A stretch of 64,000 bases of DNA from assembly GCF_000378485.1 (NCBI RefSeq), contig NZ_KB899968.1, positions 124,001 to 188,000 of the forward strand, read 5' to 3'. Made by a program: the position numbers and the translations under genes. The DNA is from Flavobacterium rivuli WB 3.3-2 = DSM 21788 (GTDB taxonomy: Bacteria; Bacteroidota; Bacteroidia; Flavobacteriales; Flavobacteriaceae). Shown here one piece after another: positions 51,839-60,316 of the stretch (the first letter of the stretch is position 1; each line of letters opens with the position of its first letter). The notes beneath the pieces were generated by a model that saw only the letters and a program-made list of their open reading frames with translations, searched no databases and was not told where the DNA came from.

Positions 51839-51912
51839 AATAAGAGTGCCGTTGTTATGTGTTACTTCGAGTCAAAGAAAAACCCACACATTACACTTAT
51901 TGCCTCTTTATT
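51839..51912 (+). ncRNA. Y-RNA-like unit 8, stem only, no tRNA-like domain
   Basis: Begins directly after unit 7. Outer stem AATAAGAG (51839-51846) / CTCTTTATT (51904-51912) with one bulged T; loop TGCCG / TTGC; inner stem GTTATGTG (51854-51861) / CACATTAC (51887-51894), seven of eight pairs; TTACTTCG. Only about 25 bases close the loop. It lies in the leader of rtcB. Confidence 0.82.
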
Positions 51913-51964
51913 AATTTATTATTATTTAAAAAAAACTAATTTTAAACATCAAACCCATACCATT

Positions 51965-53389
51965 ATGGAAACTTTAATAAACGGAAACGAATTACTAAAC
52001 GCAGGGTATCAGCGAGGTGGCATATTAGGCTTTGCCTTAAAAATTGCCAACTCTAAATTTACAAGTCAACCAAAAGAAGATGTGATAGCTCTTTTTAAAA
52101 AAGTAAAAGACTATCCTGAAAGTTTTCTTGATGATGAGGTATTGCAGCCATTGGCATCGGCCATGATAGAAGAGGCAAATGCACCGGTAGAGGAAACCAT
52201 CCCGCTAAAAGAAGAGGGTAGTCCTTACATAATATATGGCGAAGGCCAGATAGAGCAGGGTGCTAAAAACCAGATGGATATAGCCATGAAATTGCCTGTA
52301 ACCGTTGCAGGAGCGTTAATGCCCGATGCCCACCAGGGTTATGGCTTGCCAATAGGCGGGGTACTGGCTACAAAAAATGCTATTATACCTTATGGTGTTG
52401 GGGTAGATATAGGCTGCCGTATGGCACTGTCTGTGTACGACATTCCCGAAGAGCACTTTCTGCTTAACGAAGCAAAATACAAAAGGGAGCTTATAGCGCA
52501 TACTAAATTTGGCGCGGGGCATGGAAATCACGGCAGGTATAAAGCAGACCACAATGTGCTCGACAGCAACGATTTTAATCTTACTCCTTTTATAAAAAAG
52601 CTGCACGATAAAGCCTGGTCGCAATTAGGAACATCGGGCGGGGGTAACCACTTTGTAGAATTTGGTATTATAGAATTCCCGGAGCGCGATGAGGTGCTAA
52701 ATATTGATAAAGGCCGTTACGTAGCATTGCTTACACACTCGGGTTCAAGAGGCTTTGGTGCAACTGTGGCGGGGCACTACACCCAGCTTGCCAAACAGCT
52801 ATGCAAGCTGCCTAAAGAAGCTGCTAACCTGGCCTATCTTGACCTGGACTCTCAGGAAGGGCAGGAGTACTGGATAGCCATGAACCTTGCAGGCGATTAT
52901 GCTTCGGCATGCCATCAGGTAATACACGATAAGTTAAAAGCGGCGCTTGGCGCACAGGTACTTGCTAAAGTAGAGAACCACCATAACTTTGCCTGGAAAG
53001 AAATGCTAAATGGCGAAGAGGTTATTGTGCACCGTAAAGGCGCTACACCTGCGGCTAAAGGTGTTATGGGTATTATTCCGGGAAGTATGACCGCACCGGG
53101 ATTTTTAGTAAGAGGTAAGGGAGAGGCAAATGCTATAAACTCGGCATCGCATGGTGCAGGCAGGCAAATGAGCCGTACCCAGGCTATAAAAAGCATTACA
53201 AAAGACGATATGAGGCAGGTGCTCAAAGACCACGGTGTATCATTAATAGGTGCCGGGCGCGATGAAGCACCTATGGCTTACAAAGATATTAATGCCGTTA
53301 TGGCATCGCAGACTGACCTTGTAGATGTTGTGGCAAAATTTACCCCAAAACTGGTACGTATGGCCGATGATGGAAGCAGGGAAGATTAA
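51965..53389 (+). CDS. rtcB: RtcB family RNA ligase
   Basis: 474 residues from ATG 51965 (METLINGNELLNAGYQ). An in-frame ATG at 51857 lies inside Y unit 8 and is rejected as the start. RtcB motifs: MPDAHQGYGLPIGGVLATKN, PYGVGVDIGCRMALSVY (metal-binding Cys), SGGGNHFVEFG, LLTHSGSRGFG, KVENHHNFAWKE, VHRKGATPAAKG, and the GMP-accepting histidine in NSASHGAGRQMSR. RtcB joins 2',3'-cyclic phosphate (or 3'-phosphate) ends to 5'-OH ends using GTP. Its position after TROVE and the Y RNA array says it repairs or processes RNA in this system. No archease or RtcA gene is nearby. Confidence 0.96.
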   Translation: METLINGNELLNAGYQRGGILGFALKIANSKFTSQPKEDVIALFKKVKDYPESFLDDEVLQPLASAMIEEANAPVEETIPLKEEGSPYIIYGEGQIEQGAKNQMDIAMKLPVTVAGALMPDAHQGYGLPIGGVLATKNAIIPYGVGVDIGCRMALSVYDIPEEHFLLNEAKYKRELIAHTKFGAGHGNHGRYKADHNVLDSNDFNLTPFIKKLHDKAWSQLGTSGGGNHFVEFGIIEFPERDEVLNIDKGRYVALLTHSGSRGFGATVAGHYTQLAKQLCKLPKEAANLAYLDLDSQEGQEYWIAMNLAGDYASACHQVIHDKLKAALGAQVLAKVENHHNFAWKEMLNGEEVIVHRKGATPAAKGVMGIIPGSMTAPGFLVRGKGEANAINSASHGAGRQMSRTQAIKSITKDDMRQVLKDHGVSLIGAGRDEAPMAYKDINAVMASQTDLVDVVAKFTPKLVRMADDGSRED

Positions 53390-53410
53390 TCTTATTACAA
53401 TATTTTTTAA

Positions 53411-53439
53411 AGCAGCCTCATTTTGAGGCTGTTTTTTTA
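53411..53439 (+). terminator. Terminator of rtcB
   Basis: CAGCCTCA / TGAGGCTG with a 3-base loop then TTTTTTT, 22 bases past the stop. Confidence 0.9.
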
Positions 53440-53443
53440 TGTT

Positions 53444-53451
53444 TATATTTG
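53444..53451 (+). promoter_or_regulatory. -7 promoter element of the dipeptidase gene
   Basis: TATATTTG, perfect match, 15 bases before the preferred ATG at 53466; this argues against the ATG at 53439. Confidence 0.6.
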
Positions 53452-53465
53452 TTTTTTACCATTAT

Positions 53466-54125
53466 ATGAAAATCCTGAAAAACATATTTCTGTTAAGTCT
53501 TATTGTACTGCTTTGTTCGGCAGTGGCAAAAGATCCGTTAGCTAACTTCAGCGAAAGCGATACACTTATACATCAGGATACGGTAAAAGAGTGGAGGGAA
53601 ATCAACTTCGATTCGCTAAACATTGTTAATAGAATGGCTTATGCAGACACGGCTAACTTTATGCACGAAAAAATATATCCGTGCGCGCGCTGTTTCCTGC
53701 GCCCCGAAGTGGCCGATGCTTTAGAGAAAGCTAATGAAGCAGCACAGGATAAAGGGTATAAACTTATAATTTATGATTGCTACCGCCCGTATGGTTACCA
53801 GCATAAAATGTATGAAATTGTAAACAACCCACTTTATGTTGCCAAGCCCGGAAAAGGTTCTAACCACAACCGCGGTGCCGCAATAGACCTTTCCCTTACT
53901 GATGCCGAGGGTAACCTGCTCGACATGGGTGGTGCCTTTGATGACTTCTCTGAAATTTCACACTACGGTGCCACAGGAATTTCTAAAGCTGCTAAGAAGA
54001 ACCGTAAGCTGCTGCGCAACATTATGGTTAAAGCCGGTTTTACACCATACGAAAATGAATGGTGGCATTTTGACTACCGACAAAAGCGCTATCCTACGGC
54101 AGGCTTTAAATGGGATTGTAAATAG
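53466..54125 (+). CDS. D-Ala-D-Ala dipeptidase (VanX/DdpX-like, M15D)
   Basis: 219 residues from ATG 53466 (MKILKNIFLLSLIVLLC) with a signal peptide. The mature part shows KLIIYDCYRPYGYQHKMYEI, the metal-binding SNHNRGAAIDLSLTD and the catalytic YENEWWHFDYRQK, so all zinc ligands and the catalytic Glu of the M15 family are present. It should cleave D-alanyl-D-alanine in the periplasm, recycling it or modulating cell-wall growth. It has its own promoter after the rtcB terminator and is not part of the RNA system. Confidence 0.9.
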   Translation: MKILKNIFLLSLIVLLCSAVAKDPLANFSESDTLIHQDTVKEWREINFDSLNIVNRMAYADTANFMHEKIYPCARCFLRPEVADALEKANEAAQDKGYKLIIYDCYRPYGYQHKMYEIVNNPLYVAKPGKGSNHNRGAAIDLSLTDAEGNLLDMGGAFDDFSEISHYGATGISKAAKKNRKLLRNIMVKAGFTPYENEWWHFDYRQKRYPTAGFKWDCK

Positions 54126-54195
54126 TTTAGCCAGTCCATTGCATTTTTACCTGCAAATAGCGGCATAAAATCTTCTTTTTAAATATTTCTAAGCC

Positions 54196-54203
54196 TATAT
54201 TTG
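54196..54203 (+). promoter_or_regulatory. -7 promoter element of the exonuclease gene
   Basis: TATATTTG, perfect TAnnTTTG, 18 bases before the ATG. Confidence 0.6.
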
Positions 54204-54221
54204 TATTAGACAAATTAAAAT

Positions 54222-54998
54222 ATGGAACTTAAACTGAACAGGCCAATTTGTTTTTTTGACCTTGAAACAACCGGTACAGATATTTGCAAAGACAGAATTG
54301 TAGAGATCTCAATATTAAAAGTATATCCTAACGGAAATAAAGAAAGCAGGACCTGGCTGGTAAACCCGGAAAGGCCTATACCTGTGCAAACAATTGCTTT
54401 TCATGGTATAACCGATGACAAAGTGGCTAACGAGCCTACCTTTAAGCAGCTTTCGCACCAGATATACAGCCTTATTAAAGATTCTGACCTTGCAGGATAT
54501 AATTCTGACAGGTTTGATATTCCTTTACTGGCAGAAGAGCTGCTTCGTGCAGGCCTTGATTTTGATATGAAAAACCGAGTATCGGTAGATGTGCAAACTA
54601 TCTTCCACAAAAAAGAAGAGCGTACCCTTAGTGCTGCCTATAAGTTTTACTGCGGGCAGATACTGGAAAATGCGCATAGTGCAGAGGCTGATACTAATGC
54701 AACTTACGAGATTTTAAAATCGCAGTTAGACCGTTATGAAGACCTTGATAACGATATGAAATCACTATCTGAATTTACAACCCGTAAAAAGGCGGTAGAT
54801 TTTGCCGGTTTTATTGCATTAGACGAAAATGGCGAGGAGATATTTACTTTTGGCAAGCATAAAAATGCAAAGGTAAATAAAGTGCTGGAACAGGAGCCGG
54901 GCTACTATGGCTGGATTCAGAATGCTGATTTCCCGCTGTATACAAAAAAAGTGCTTACGGCTATTAAGCTGAGAAAATTAAATAACAAACTGGCATAA
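54222..54998 (+). CDS. 3'-5' exonuclease (DnaQ-like, DEDDh)
   Basis: 258 residues. Exo motifs in order: ICFFDLETTGTDICKDRIVE (D-E), HGITDDKVANEPTF, LAGYNSDRFDIPLLAEELLR, and HSAEADTNATYEIL (H...D). The last 70 residues (TFGKHKNAKVNKVLEQEPGY) look like the exodeoxyribonuclease X C-terminal helix-rich tail. It probably proofreads or processes DNA 3' ends. It starts the run exonuclease-FAH-Hpt-cinA, with gaps of 16, 0 and 3 bases. Confidence 0.9.
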   Translation: MELKLNRPICFFDLETTGTDICKDRIVEISILKVYPNGNKESRTWLVNPERPIPVQTIAFHGITDDKVANEPTFKQLSHQIYSLIKDSDLAGYNSDRFDIPLLAEELLRAGLDFDMKNRVSVDVQTIFHKKEERTLSAAYKFYCGQILENAHSAEADTNATYEILKSQLDRYEDLDNDMKSLSEFTTRKKAVDFAGFIALDENGEEIFTFGKHKNAKVNKVLEQEPGYYGWIQNADFPLYTKKVLTAIKLRKLNNKLA

Positions 54999-55014
54999 CC
55001 ATTCGCTGTATAGT

Positions 55015-55626
55015 ATGAAGATTATTTGCGTAGGGCGTAATTATGCCGACCATATAGAAGAGCTAAAAAACGAAAGGCCACAGGAGCCTGTACTTTTTAT
55101 GAAGCCGGATACGGCGGTGCTGCAAAAGCAGTTTCCGTTTGTAATACCGGAGTTTAGTAATGAGGTGCACCACGAAATAGAGCTTGTGGTAAAAATTAAT
55201 AAAGTAGGCAAGTACATAGATGCTAAATTTGCCCATAAATATTATGATGAGGTAACGGTAGGTATAGATTTTACCGCCCGCGACCTTCAGGATAAACTTA
55301 AGGCAAAAGGACTGCCGTGGGAAAAAGCCAAAGCTTTTGACGGATCGGCAGTTATAGGTGATTTTGTGCCGAAAACAGATTTTGAATCGTTAGATAATGT
55401 TAACCTGCAGCTTACCAGTAATGGTAACATAGTGCAAAATGGCAATACCCAAAGCATGCTTTGGAAAGTAGATGAGCTTATTGCAGAAATATCGCAATAT
55501 TTTACGCTAAAAACGGGCGATGTAATTTTTACCGGAACCCCAAAAGGCGTTGCAAAAGTGAGCCCCGGCGATGTGCTTGAGGGCTTTTTAGAAGATAAAA
55601 AATTATTTAAGGTACAGGTAAAATAA
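55015..55626 (+). CDS. Fumarylacetoacetate hydrolase family protein
   Basis: 203 residues: MKIICVGRNYADHIEEL, VLFMKPDTAVLQKQFPF, HHEIELVVKINKVGKYI (metal-binding Glu), GIDFTARDLQDKLKAKGL, FDGSAVIGDFVP and GDVIFTGTPKGVAKVSPGD, all FAH family landmarks. It is likely an acylpyruvase, oxaloacetate decarboxylase or similar small hydrolase, Mg-dependent; the exact substrate is not deducible. Stop overlaps the Hpt start by one base. Confidence 0.92.
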   Translation: MKIICVGRNYADHIEELKNERPQEPVLFMKPDTAVLQKQFPFVIPEFSNEVHHEIELVVKINKVGKYIDAKFAHKYYDEVTVGIDFTARDLQDKLKAKGLPWEKAKAFDGSAVIGDFVPKTDFESLDNVNLQLTSNGNIVQNGNTQSMLWKVDELIAEISQYFTLKTGDVIFTGTPKGVAKVSPGDVLEGFLEDKKLFKVQVK

Positions 55627-55970
55627 TGGCACTCAACTACAATTTAACTAAGGTATATGCAATTTCAGATAACGATACTGAATTTGCAAAGCAAATAGTG
55701 ACGCTTTTTAATGAGGAGGTTCCGGCAGAAGTGAAAAATATTCGCAGCGGACTCAAGGAAAAAGATCACAACAAAGTATATCATGCCGCCCATAAAATTA
55801 AGCCAACGCTTGATTTGCTGGGTATGGACCTGGCGTATGAAGATGTGCTGGCTATAGAAAGCTGGAGCAAGGCAGAGGGTAAAAAGAAAGAAATTAAAGA
55901 TGTTGTTAAAAACCTTAAAAATCTGGTAGGGCTTACTGTAAAAGAGCTTAAAAAAGATTACAACCTGTAG
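55626..55970 (+). CDS. Hpt (histidine phosphotransfer) domain protein
   Basis: 114 residues, a four-helix Hpt domain with the phosphorylated His in KVYHAAHKIKPTLDLLGM. A small stand-alone phosphorelay carrier; its kinase and receiver are not adjacent, so pairing is unknown. It is translated in an operon between the FAH gene and cinA, a combination with no obvious logic beyond shared transcription. Confidence 0.88.
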   Translation: MALNYNLTKVYAISDNDTEFAKQIVTLFNEEVPAEVKNIRSGLKEKDHNKVYHAAHKIKPTLDLLGMDLAYEDVLAIESWSKAEGKKKEIKDVVKNLKNLVGLTVKELKKDYNL

Positions 55971-55973
55971 CTT

Positions 55974-57221
55974 ATGAAAGCAGCCGTTGTTACCGTAGGC
56001 GACGAAATACTTATTGGCCAGATAACCGATACCAATTCGGGATACATTGCCAAGGCGCTCGATAAAATAGGTATTGGCGTGTTCGAAATGCTGTCTGTAA
56101 GCGATGACAGGCAGCATATAATTGATACCCTTGCTTTTTTACAAAACAGGGTAGACGTTGTTATTATTACCGGTGGCCTGGGCCCTACTAAAGATGATAT
56201 TACCAAGAAAACCCTTTGCGAATATTTTGATGACCACCTTGTGGTTAACGAGCAGGTGCTTGTGCATGTGGTAGCACTTATAGAGAAGGCAATGCAAAGG
56301 CCGGCGTCTCAAATGAATAAAGACCAGGCACTCGTACCGTCTAAAAGTACAGTGCTGCATAATGCCGTAGGTACTGCGCCGGGAATGTGGATGAAGCGGG
56401 GCAATACCGTTTATATTTCCTTGCCGGGTGTACCTTACGAAATGAAATACCTTATAGATAATGAGGTGGTGCCAAAGCTGGTAACCGAGTTTGAGAGGCC
56501 TTATATTATACATAAAACTATAATGACCTACGGGCAGGGCGAAAGCCTTGTAGCAGAGCGTATAGAAGACTGGGAGAACAATTTGCCGGATTTTATAAAG
56601 CTGGCATACCTGCCTGCCCCCGGCAAGGTGCGCTTAAGGCTTAGTGCCCGCGGTACCGATGAAATTTTACTGCGCAACAGTATAGAAACCGAAGCAGCAA
56701 AACTTGATGGCCTTATTGGTGATATTATTGTGGGCTATGATGAAAATGAAACTATAGAGGTTGTTTTAGGCAGGCTGCTTACGCAAAATAAATTAACCCT
56801 TGCTGCCGCCGAAAGTTGTACCGGGGGTAAAATTGCACAGGTGTTAACGAGTGTGCCGGGGTCATCGGCTTATTTTAAAGGTAGTGCCGTAACCTATGCA
56901 ACACAGGCAAAAATAGATATCCTGGGTGTGCCAAAAGAGCTTATAGAGGCAAATAGTGTGGTTAGTGCACCCGTTGCAGAGGCTATGGCGGCCAATGCTA
57001 AAAAAATCTTTCGTGCTGATTATGCGATTTCTACAACCGGAAATGCAGGCCCCGATAAGGGTGAGGCAGATGCCGAAGTAGGTACGGTATACATTGGCAT
57101 TGCCACGCCTACAGGGGTTTACAGCAAAAAACTGGAACTGGGGCAGCCGCGTGAAAAAGTAATAGAGAGGGCGGCAGGTAAAGCACTGGAAATGATTTAT
57201 CAGGAAATTTTAAAAAACTAA
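55974..57221 (+). CDS. cinA: CinA-like NMN deamidase / competence-damage protein
   Basis: 415 residues: N-terminal MoaB/MogA-like domain ([56 protein letters not shown]), a middle domain, and the C-terminal deamidase domain with [39 protein letters not shown] and [20 protein letters not shown]. The C-terminal half deamidates NMN to nicotinic acid mononucleotide in pyridine nucleotide recycling. The start lies three bases after the Hpt stop. Confidence 0.94.
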   Translation: MKAAVVTVGDEILIGQITDTNSGYIAKALDKIGIGVFEMLSVSDDRQHIIDTLAFLQNRVDVVIITGGLGPTKDDITKKTLCEYFDDHLVVNEQVLVHVVALIEKAMQRPASQMNKDQALVPSKSTVLHNAVGTAPGMWMKRGNTVYISLPGVPYEMKYLIDNEVVPKLVTEFERPYIIHKTIMTYGQGESLVAERIEDWENNLPDFIKLAYLPAPGKVRLRLSARGTDEILLRNSIETEAAKLDGLIGDIIVGYDENETIEVVLGRLLTQNKLTLAAAESCTGGKIAQVLTSVPGSSAYFKGSAVTYATQAKIDILGVPKELIEANSVVSAPVAEAMAANAKKIFRADYAISTTGNAGPDKGEADAEVGTVYIGIATPTGVYSKKLELGQPREKVIERAAGKALEMIYQEILKN

Positions 57222-57301
57222 CTGATTGTATTTGCGTAGTACTTTTATTTTTTGTTTCTTTGCACCCTGAATTTGAATAACGATATAAAAGCGAGAAAAT
57301 A

Positions 57302-57538
57302 ATGTCAAGAGTTTGTGCCCTTACCGGTAAAAGAGCGATGGTTGGAAACAATGTTTCCCACGCTATGAATAAAACTAAGAGAAAGTTTAGTGTAAACTTA
57401 GTGAAGAAGCGTTTTTATCTTCCTGAAGAAGACAGGTGGATCACTCTTAGGGTAGCTGCTTCTACTATCAAGACAATTAACAAAAATGGTATAGCTGCAG
57501 TTTTGAAAGAAGCTAAAGCTAACGGATTTATTAAATAA
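57302..57538 (+). CDS. rpmB: 50S ribosomal protein L28
   Basis: 78 residues: [40 protein letters not shown] and [20 protein letters not shown]. First gene of the block rpmB-rpmG-DUF4295-ftsY. A candidate promoter TTTCTTTG lies about 40 bases upstream. Confidence 0.97.
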   Translation: MSRVCALTGKRAMVGNNVSHAMNKTKRKFSVNLVKKRFYLPEEDRWITLRVAASTIKTINKNGIAAVLKEAKANGFIK

Positions 57539-57565
57539 TCCTTACCCAAATACATATACAGCAAG

Positions 57566-57748
57566 ATGGCAAAGAAAGGCAACAGAATCCAGGTGATTTT
57601 AGAATGTACTGAGCATAAGACTTCAGGCGTTCCGGGTACTTCAAGGTATATTACCACAAAAAATAAAAAGAATACTCCTGACAGGTTAGAGATTAAAAAA
57701 TTTAATCCTATTTTGAAGAGAGTGACTGTACATAAAGAAATAAAATAA
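57566..57748 (+). CDS. rpmG: 50S ribosomal protein L33
   Basis: 60 residues: [40 protein letters not shown] and [16 protein letters not shown]. The second and third cysteines of zinc-type L33 are missing (only one Cys), so this is a Cys-poor paralogue. Confidence 0.95.
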
Positions 57749-57760
57749 TAGTATTAAGTC

Positions 57761-57913
57761 ATGGCAAAGAAAACCGTAGCATCGTTACAAACATCTTCAA
57801 AAAGGTTAACTAAGGCAATCAAAATGGTAAAATCGCCTAAAACAGGCGCTTATACTTTTGTTGAAAGCGTAATGGCTCCTGAAGAAGTGGATACTTTTCT
57901 TAAAAAGAAATAA
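57761..57913 (+). CDS. DUF4295 small protein
   Basis: 50 residues: MAKKTVASLQTSSKRLTKAI, KMVKSPKTGAYTFVESVMAP, then EEVDTFLKKK. A short basic family almost always placed between rpmG and ftsY in Bacteroidota. It is probably ribosome-associated, judged by neighbours and charge. Twelve bases after rpmG. Confidence 0.9.
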   Translation: MAKKTVASLQTSSKRLTKAIKMVKSPKTGAYTFVESVMAPEEVDTFLKKK

Positions 57914-57933
57914 TTATCCGTACCAATATATAG

Positions 57934-57968
57934 AAAAGCTACTTTCAAATACTGAAAGTAGCTTTTTT
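57934..57968 (+). terminator. Terminator between DUF4295 and ftsY
   Basis: AAAAGCTACTTTCA / TGAAAGTAGCTTTT with a short loop and T run. Confidence 0.88.
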
Positions 57969-58018
57969 ATTTTTTATCTTTACCCTCGGAAAAAACAAAG
58001 ACTATTTCTTACAAACCT

Positions 58019-58972
58019 ATGAATTTCTTTAAAAAAATATTTTCTTCCGAAAAGAAAGAGACCCTTGATAAGGGGCTCGAAAAAACGAAGACTTCCTTTT
58101 TTTCTAAACTTACTAAAGCCGTTGCAGGAAAATCATCTGTAGATGATGAGGTGCTGGATAACCTTGAGGAAATCCTCGTAGCATCAGACGTTGGCGTAGA
58201 TACCACCCTTAAGATCATAACGCGTATAGAGGAGCGTGTATCGCGCGATAAGTATGTGGGTACAGATGAGCTTAACCGTATATTAAGGGAAGAAATTGCA
58301 GGATTACTATCTGAAACCCATTCGGGCGAAGCTACAGAATTTGAAATACCGGCTAATAAAAAACCGTATGTTATTATGGTTGTAGGGGTTAATGGTGTAG
58401 GTAAAACTACAACCATTGGCAAACTTGCAAACCAGTTTAAAAAAGCAGGTTATAGTGTTGTTCTTGGTGCGGCAGATACCTTTAGGGCTGCGGCTATAGA
58501 CCAGCTTCAAATTTGGGCCGACAGGGTGGGCGTGCCTATAGTAAGGCAGCAAATGGGCAGCGACCCGGCATCTGTAGCGTTTGATACGTTGCAAAGCGCC
58601 GTGAGCCAAAATGCCGATGTTGTTATTATAGATACTGCCGGGCGGCTACACAACAAAGTTAATTTAATGAACGAGCTTACCAAAGTAAAAAGGGTAATGC
58701 AAAAGGTTATTGATGATGCACCACATGATGTGCTGTTAGTGCTTGATGGCTCTACAGGGCAAAATGCTTTTGAGCAGGCTAAACAGTTTACTGCTGCTAC
58801 AGAGGTTACTTGCCTGGCTGTTACTAAACTTGATGGTACGGCAAAGGGTGGTGTTGTAATAGGTATATCAGACCAGTTCCAGATACCTGTTAAATACATA
58901 GGAGTAGGCGAAGGTATAGAAGACCTGCAGGTATTTAACAAATATGAGTTTGTAGATTCGTTCTTTAAATAG
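58019..58972 (+). CDS. ftsY: Signal recognition particle receptor FtsY
   Basis: 317 residues: acidic/basic A-region at the N terminus (KKIFSSEKKETLDKGLEKTK), N domain, then the GTPase domain with VVGVNGVGKTTTIGKLANQF (G1), GAADTFRAAAIDQLQIW, VIIDTAGRLHNKVNLM (G3), LAVTKLDGTAKGGVVIGI (G4) and KYIGVGEGIEDLQVF. Binds Ffh-loaded ribosomes at the inner membrane for co-translational insertion. Confidence 0.97.
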   Translation: MNFFKKIFSSEKKETLDKGLEKTKTSFFSKLTKAVAGKSSVDDEVLDNLEEILVASDVGVDTTLKIITRIEERVSRDKYVGTDELNRILREEIAGLLSETHSGEATEFEIPANKKPYVIMVVGVNGVGKTTTIGKLANQFKKAGYSVVLGAADTFRAAAIDQLQIWADRVGVPIVRQQMGSDPASVAFDTLQSAVSQNADVVIIDTAGRLHNKVNLMNELTKVKRVMQKVIDDAPHDVLLVLDGSTGQNAFEQAKQFTAATEVTCLAVTKLDGTAKGGVVIGISDQFQIPVKYIGVGEGIEDLQVFNKYEFVDSFFK

Positions 58973-58986
58973 ATTCCATTCGCTTC

Positions 58987-60216
58987 ATGAAGATAGTTAC
59001 CTGGGTTACCTGTTTTTTGTTTTGTATAGTTAGTAGTGCGCAGGATGTTAAGGGGTATTATGTATTAAATGCCAAAACCAGGGTTGAAGGCTATTTTAAA
59101 AATACAGACTTTACCGATATATCTACTCTTGAATTTAAATCCTCATTGTTTAGCGATTATAAGACTATAGATATTGCACAGCTAACCGAATACGGTATGG
59201 GCAATAATTTTAAGTTTAAAAAGCTTACCATAAAATACGATAAATCTGATATTTATGATGACAGGCTAAGTACTGTAAAAGATCCTGAATGGGTTGAGGT
59301 TACTGCTTTTTTAAATATTATTGCCGAGGGTAGTGCTGTGTTATATTCTTATGTTAGCCCGCACGGCACAAAATTTTTTTACAGTACCAGGGAAAATGAA
59401 AATCCACAGCAGTTTATTTATAAAAAATATAAGGAGGATGGGCAAATAGCTGTAAATAATAATTTTAGGCAGCAATTATTTTCTAATCTTAATTGTGGTA
59501 ATTTAAGTATAAGTAGTTTTTATGATATTGAATATACAAAAAACAGCCTTACATCTTATATAGAAAAATATAATTCCTGCAAGGGCTCAAAGACCGCTTT
59601 ATATTCTAACAATTACCATCAAAAATCTAACTTTAAACTTACCATTTTTGCAGGTGTCTACAATACGTCATTTGGTATAAAAAATGCTAACCCTAAAATT
59701 AAAAATAATAGCTCTGTTACTTATAGTTTAGGTGCCGAGGCTGCTGTAACAGTAGCGTCTGGCCGTGCAGATATTTTTGGGAGGCTGGAGTATGAAAATG
59801 TTTCTGCAGATGCGAGTGGTACTGCCTATCAGGGTTATAATACGCTTACACATGTATATAAAATTAATACCGGTTTAGTAAATTTACACCTTGGACCGCG
59901 TTATAATTTACTTATTAATGATAATAATAAGCTTTTTGTAGATGCAGCTATAGTATTTAATTTTCCTTTAAAAAAATCTATTAACCGTGACAGCTACACT
60001 CTTACAGGAACGCAGTATACCTACGGAGGGCATGACGCAACATATAATCTTTCTACAGCTATAAGCGGCAATATAGGTATAGGTTATGTTTTTGGCAATA
60101 AATTTGGGGTAGACTTGCGCTATAAAACTAATCGCAATATGTTTAATGGTGTTTCTACTGGTTATACTACACATTTAAGTGGGTTAGGCCTTAGCATTAG
60201 GTATACTGTAAATTAA
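58987..60216 (+). CDS. Secreted/outer-membrane beta-barrel-like protein, unknown
   Basis: 409 residues with a signal peptide (VTCFLFCIVSSAQ). N-terminal half beta-rich and unrecognised; the second half has alternating hydrophobic strands (LHLGPRYNLLINDNNKLFVD, GNIGIGYVFGNKFGVDLRYK) and ends with an aromatic/hydrophobic last strand (LGLSIRYTVN), as in outer-membrane beta-barrels. Probably an outer-membrane protein; no specific family. Confidence 0.72.
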   Translation: MKIVTWVTCFLFCIVSSAQDVKGYYVLNAKTRVEGYFKNTDFTDISTLEFKSSLFSDYKTIDIAQLTEYGMGNNFKFKKLTIKYDKSDIYDDRLSTVKDPEWVEVTAFLNIIAEGSAVLYSYVSPHGTKFFYSTRENENPQQFIYKKYKEDGQIAVNNNFRQQLFSNLNCGNLSISSFYDIEYTKNSLTSYIEKYNSCKGSKTALYSNNYHQKSNFKLTIFAGVYNTSFGIKNANPKIKNNSSVTYSLGAEAAVTVASGRADIFGRLEYENVSADASGTAYQGYNTLTHVYKINTGLVNLHLGPRYNLLINDNNKLFVDAAIVFNFPLKKSINRDSYTLTGTQYTYGGHDATYNLSTAISGNIGIGYVFGNKFGVDLRYKTNRNMFNGVSTGYTTHLSGLGLSIRYTVN

Positions 60217-60316
60217 TAAGGGTTGCAATGCAAAAAAAATATGTTTAAATCTTTAGCATATTAACTATTTGCAGAAATTTTTTAATGCCTAAATTTGCCT
60301 CCTGAATTATATTTAC

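Noticed and set aside
51857..51964. Upstream in-frame ATG extending rtcB by 36 residues
   Set aside because: The extension overlaps Y unit 8 and is not RtcB-like; the ATG at 51965 opens a normal RtcB N terminus.
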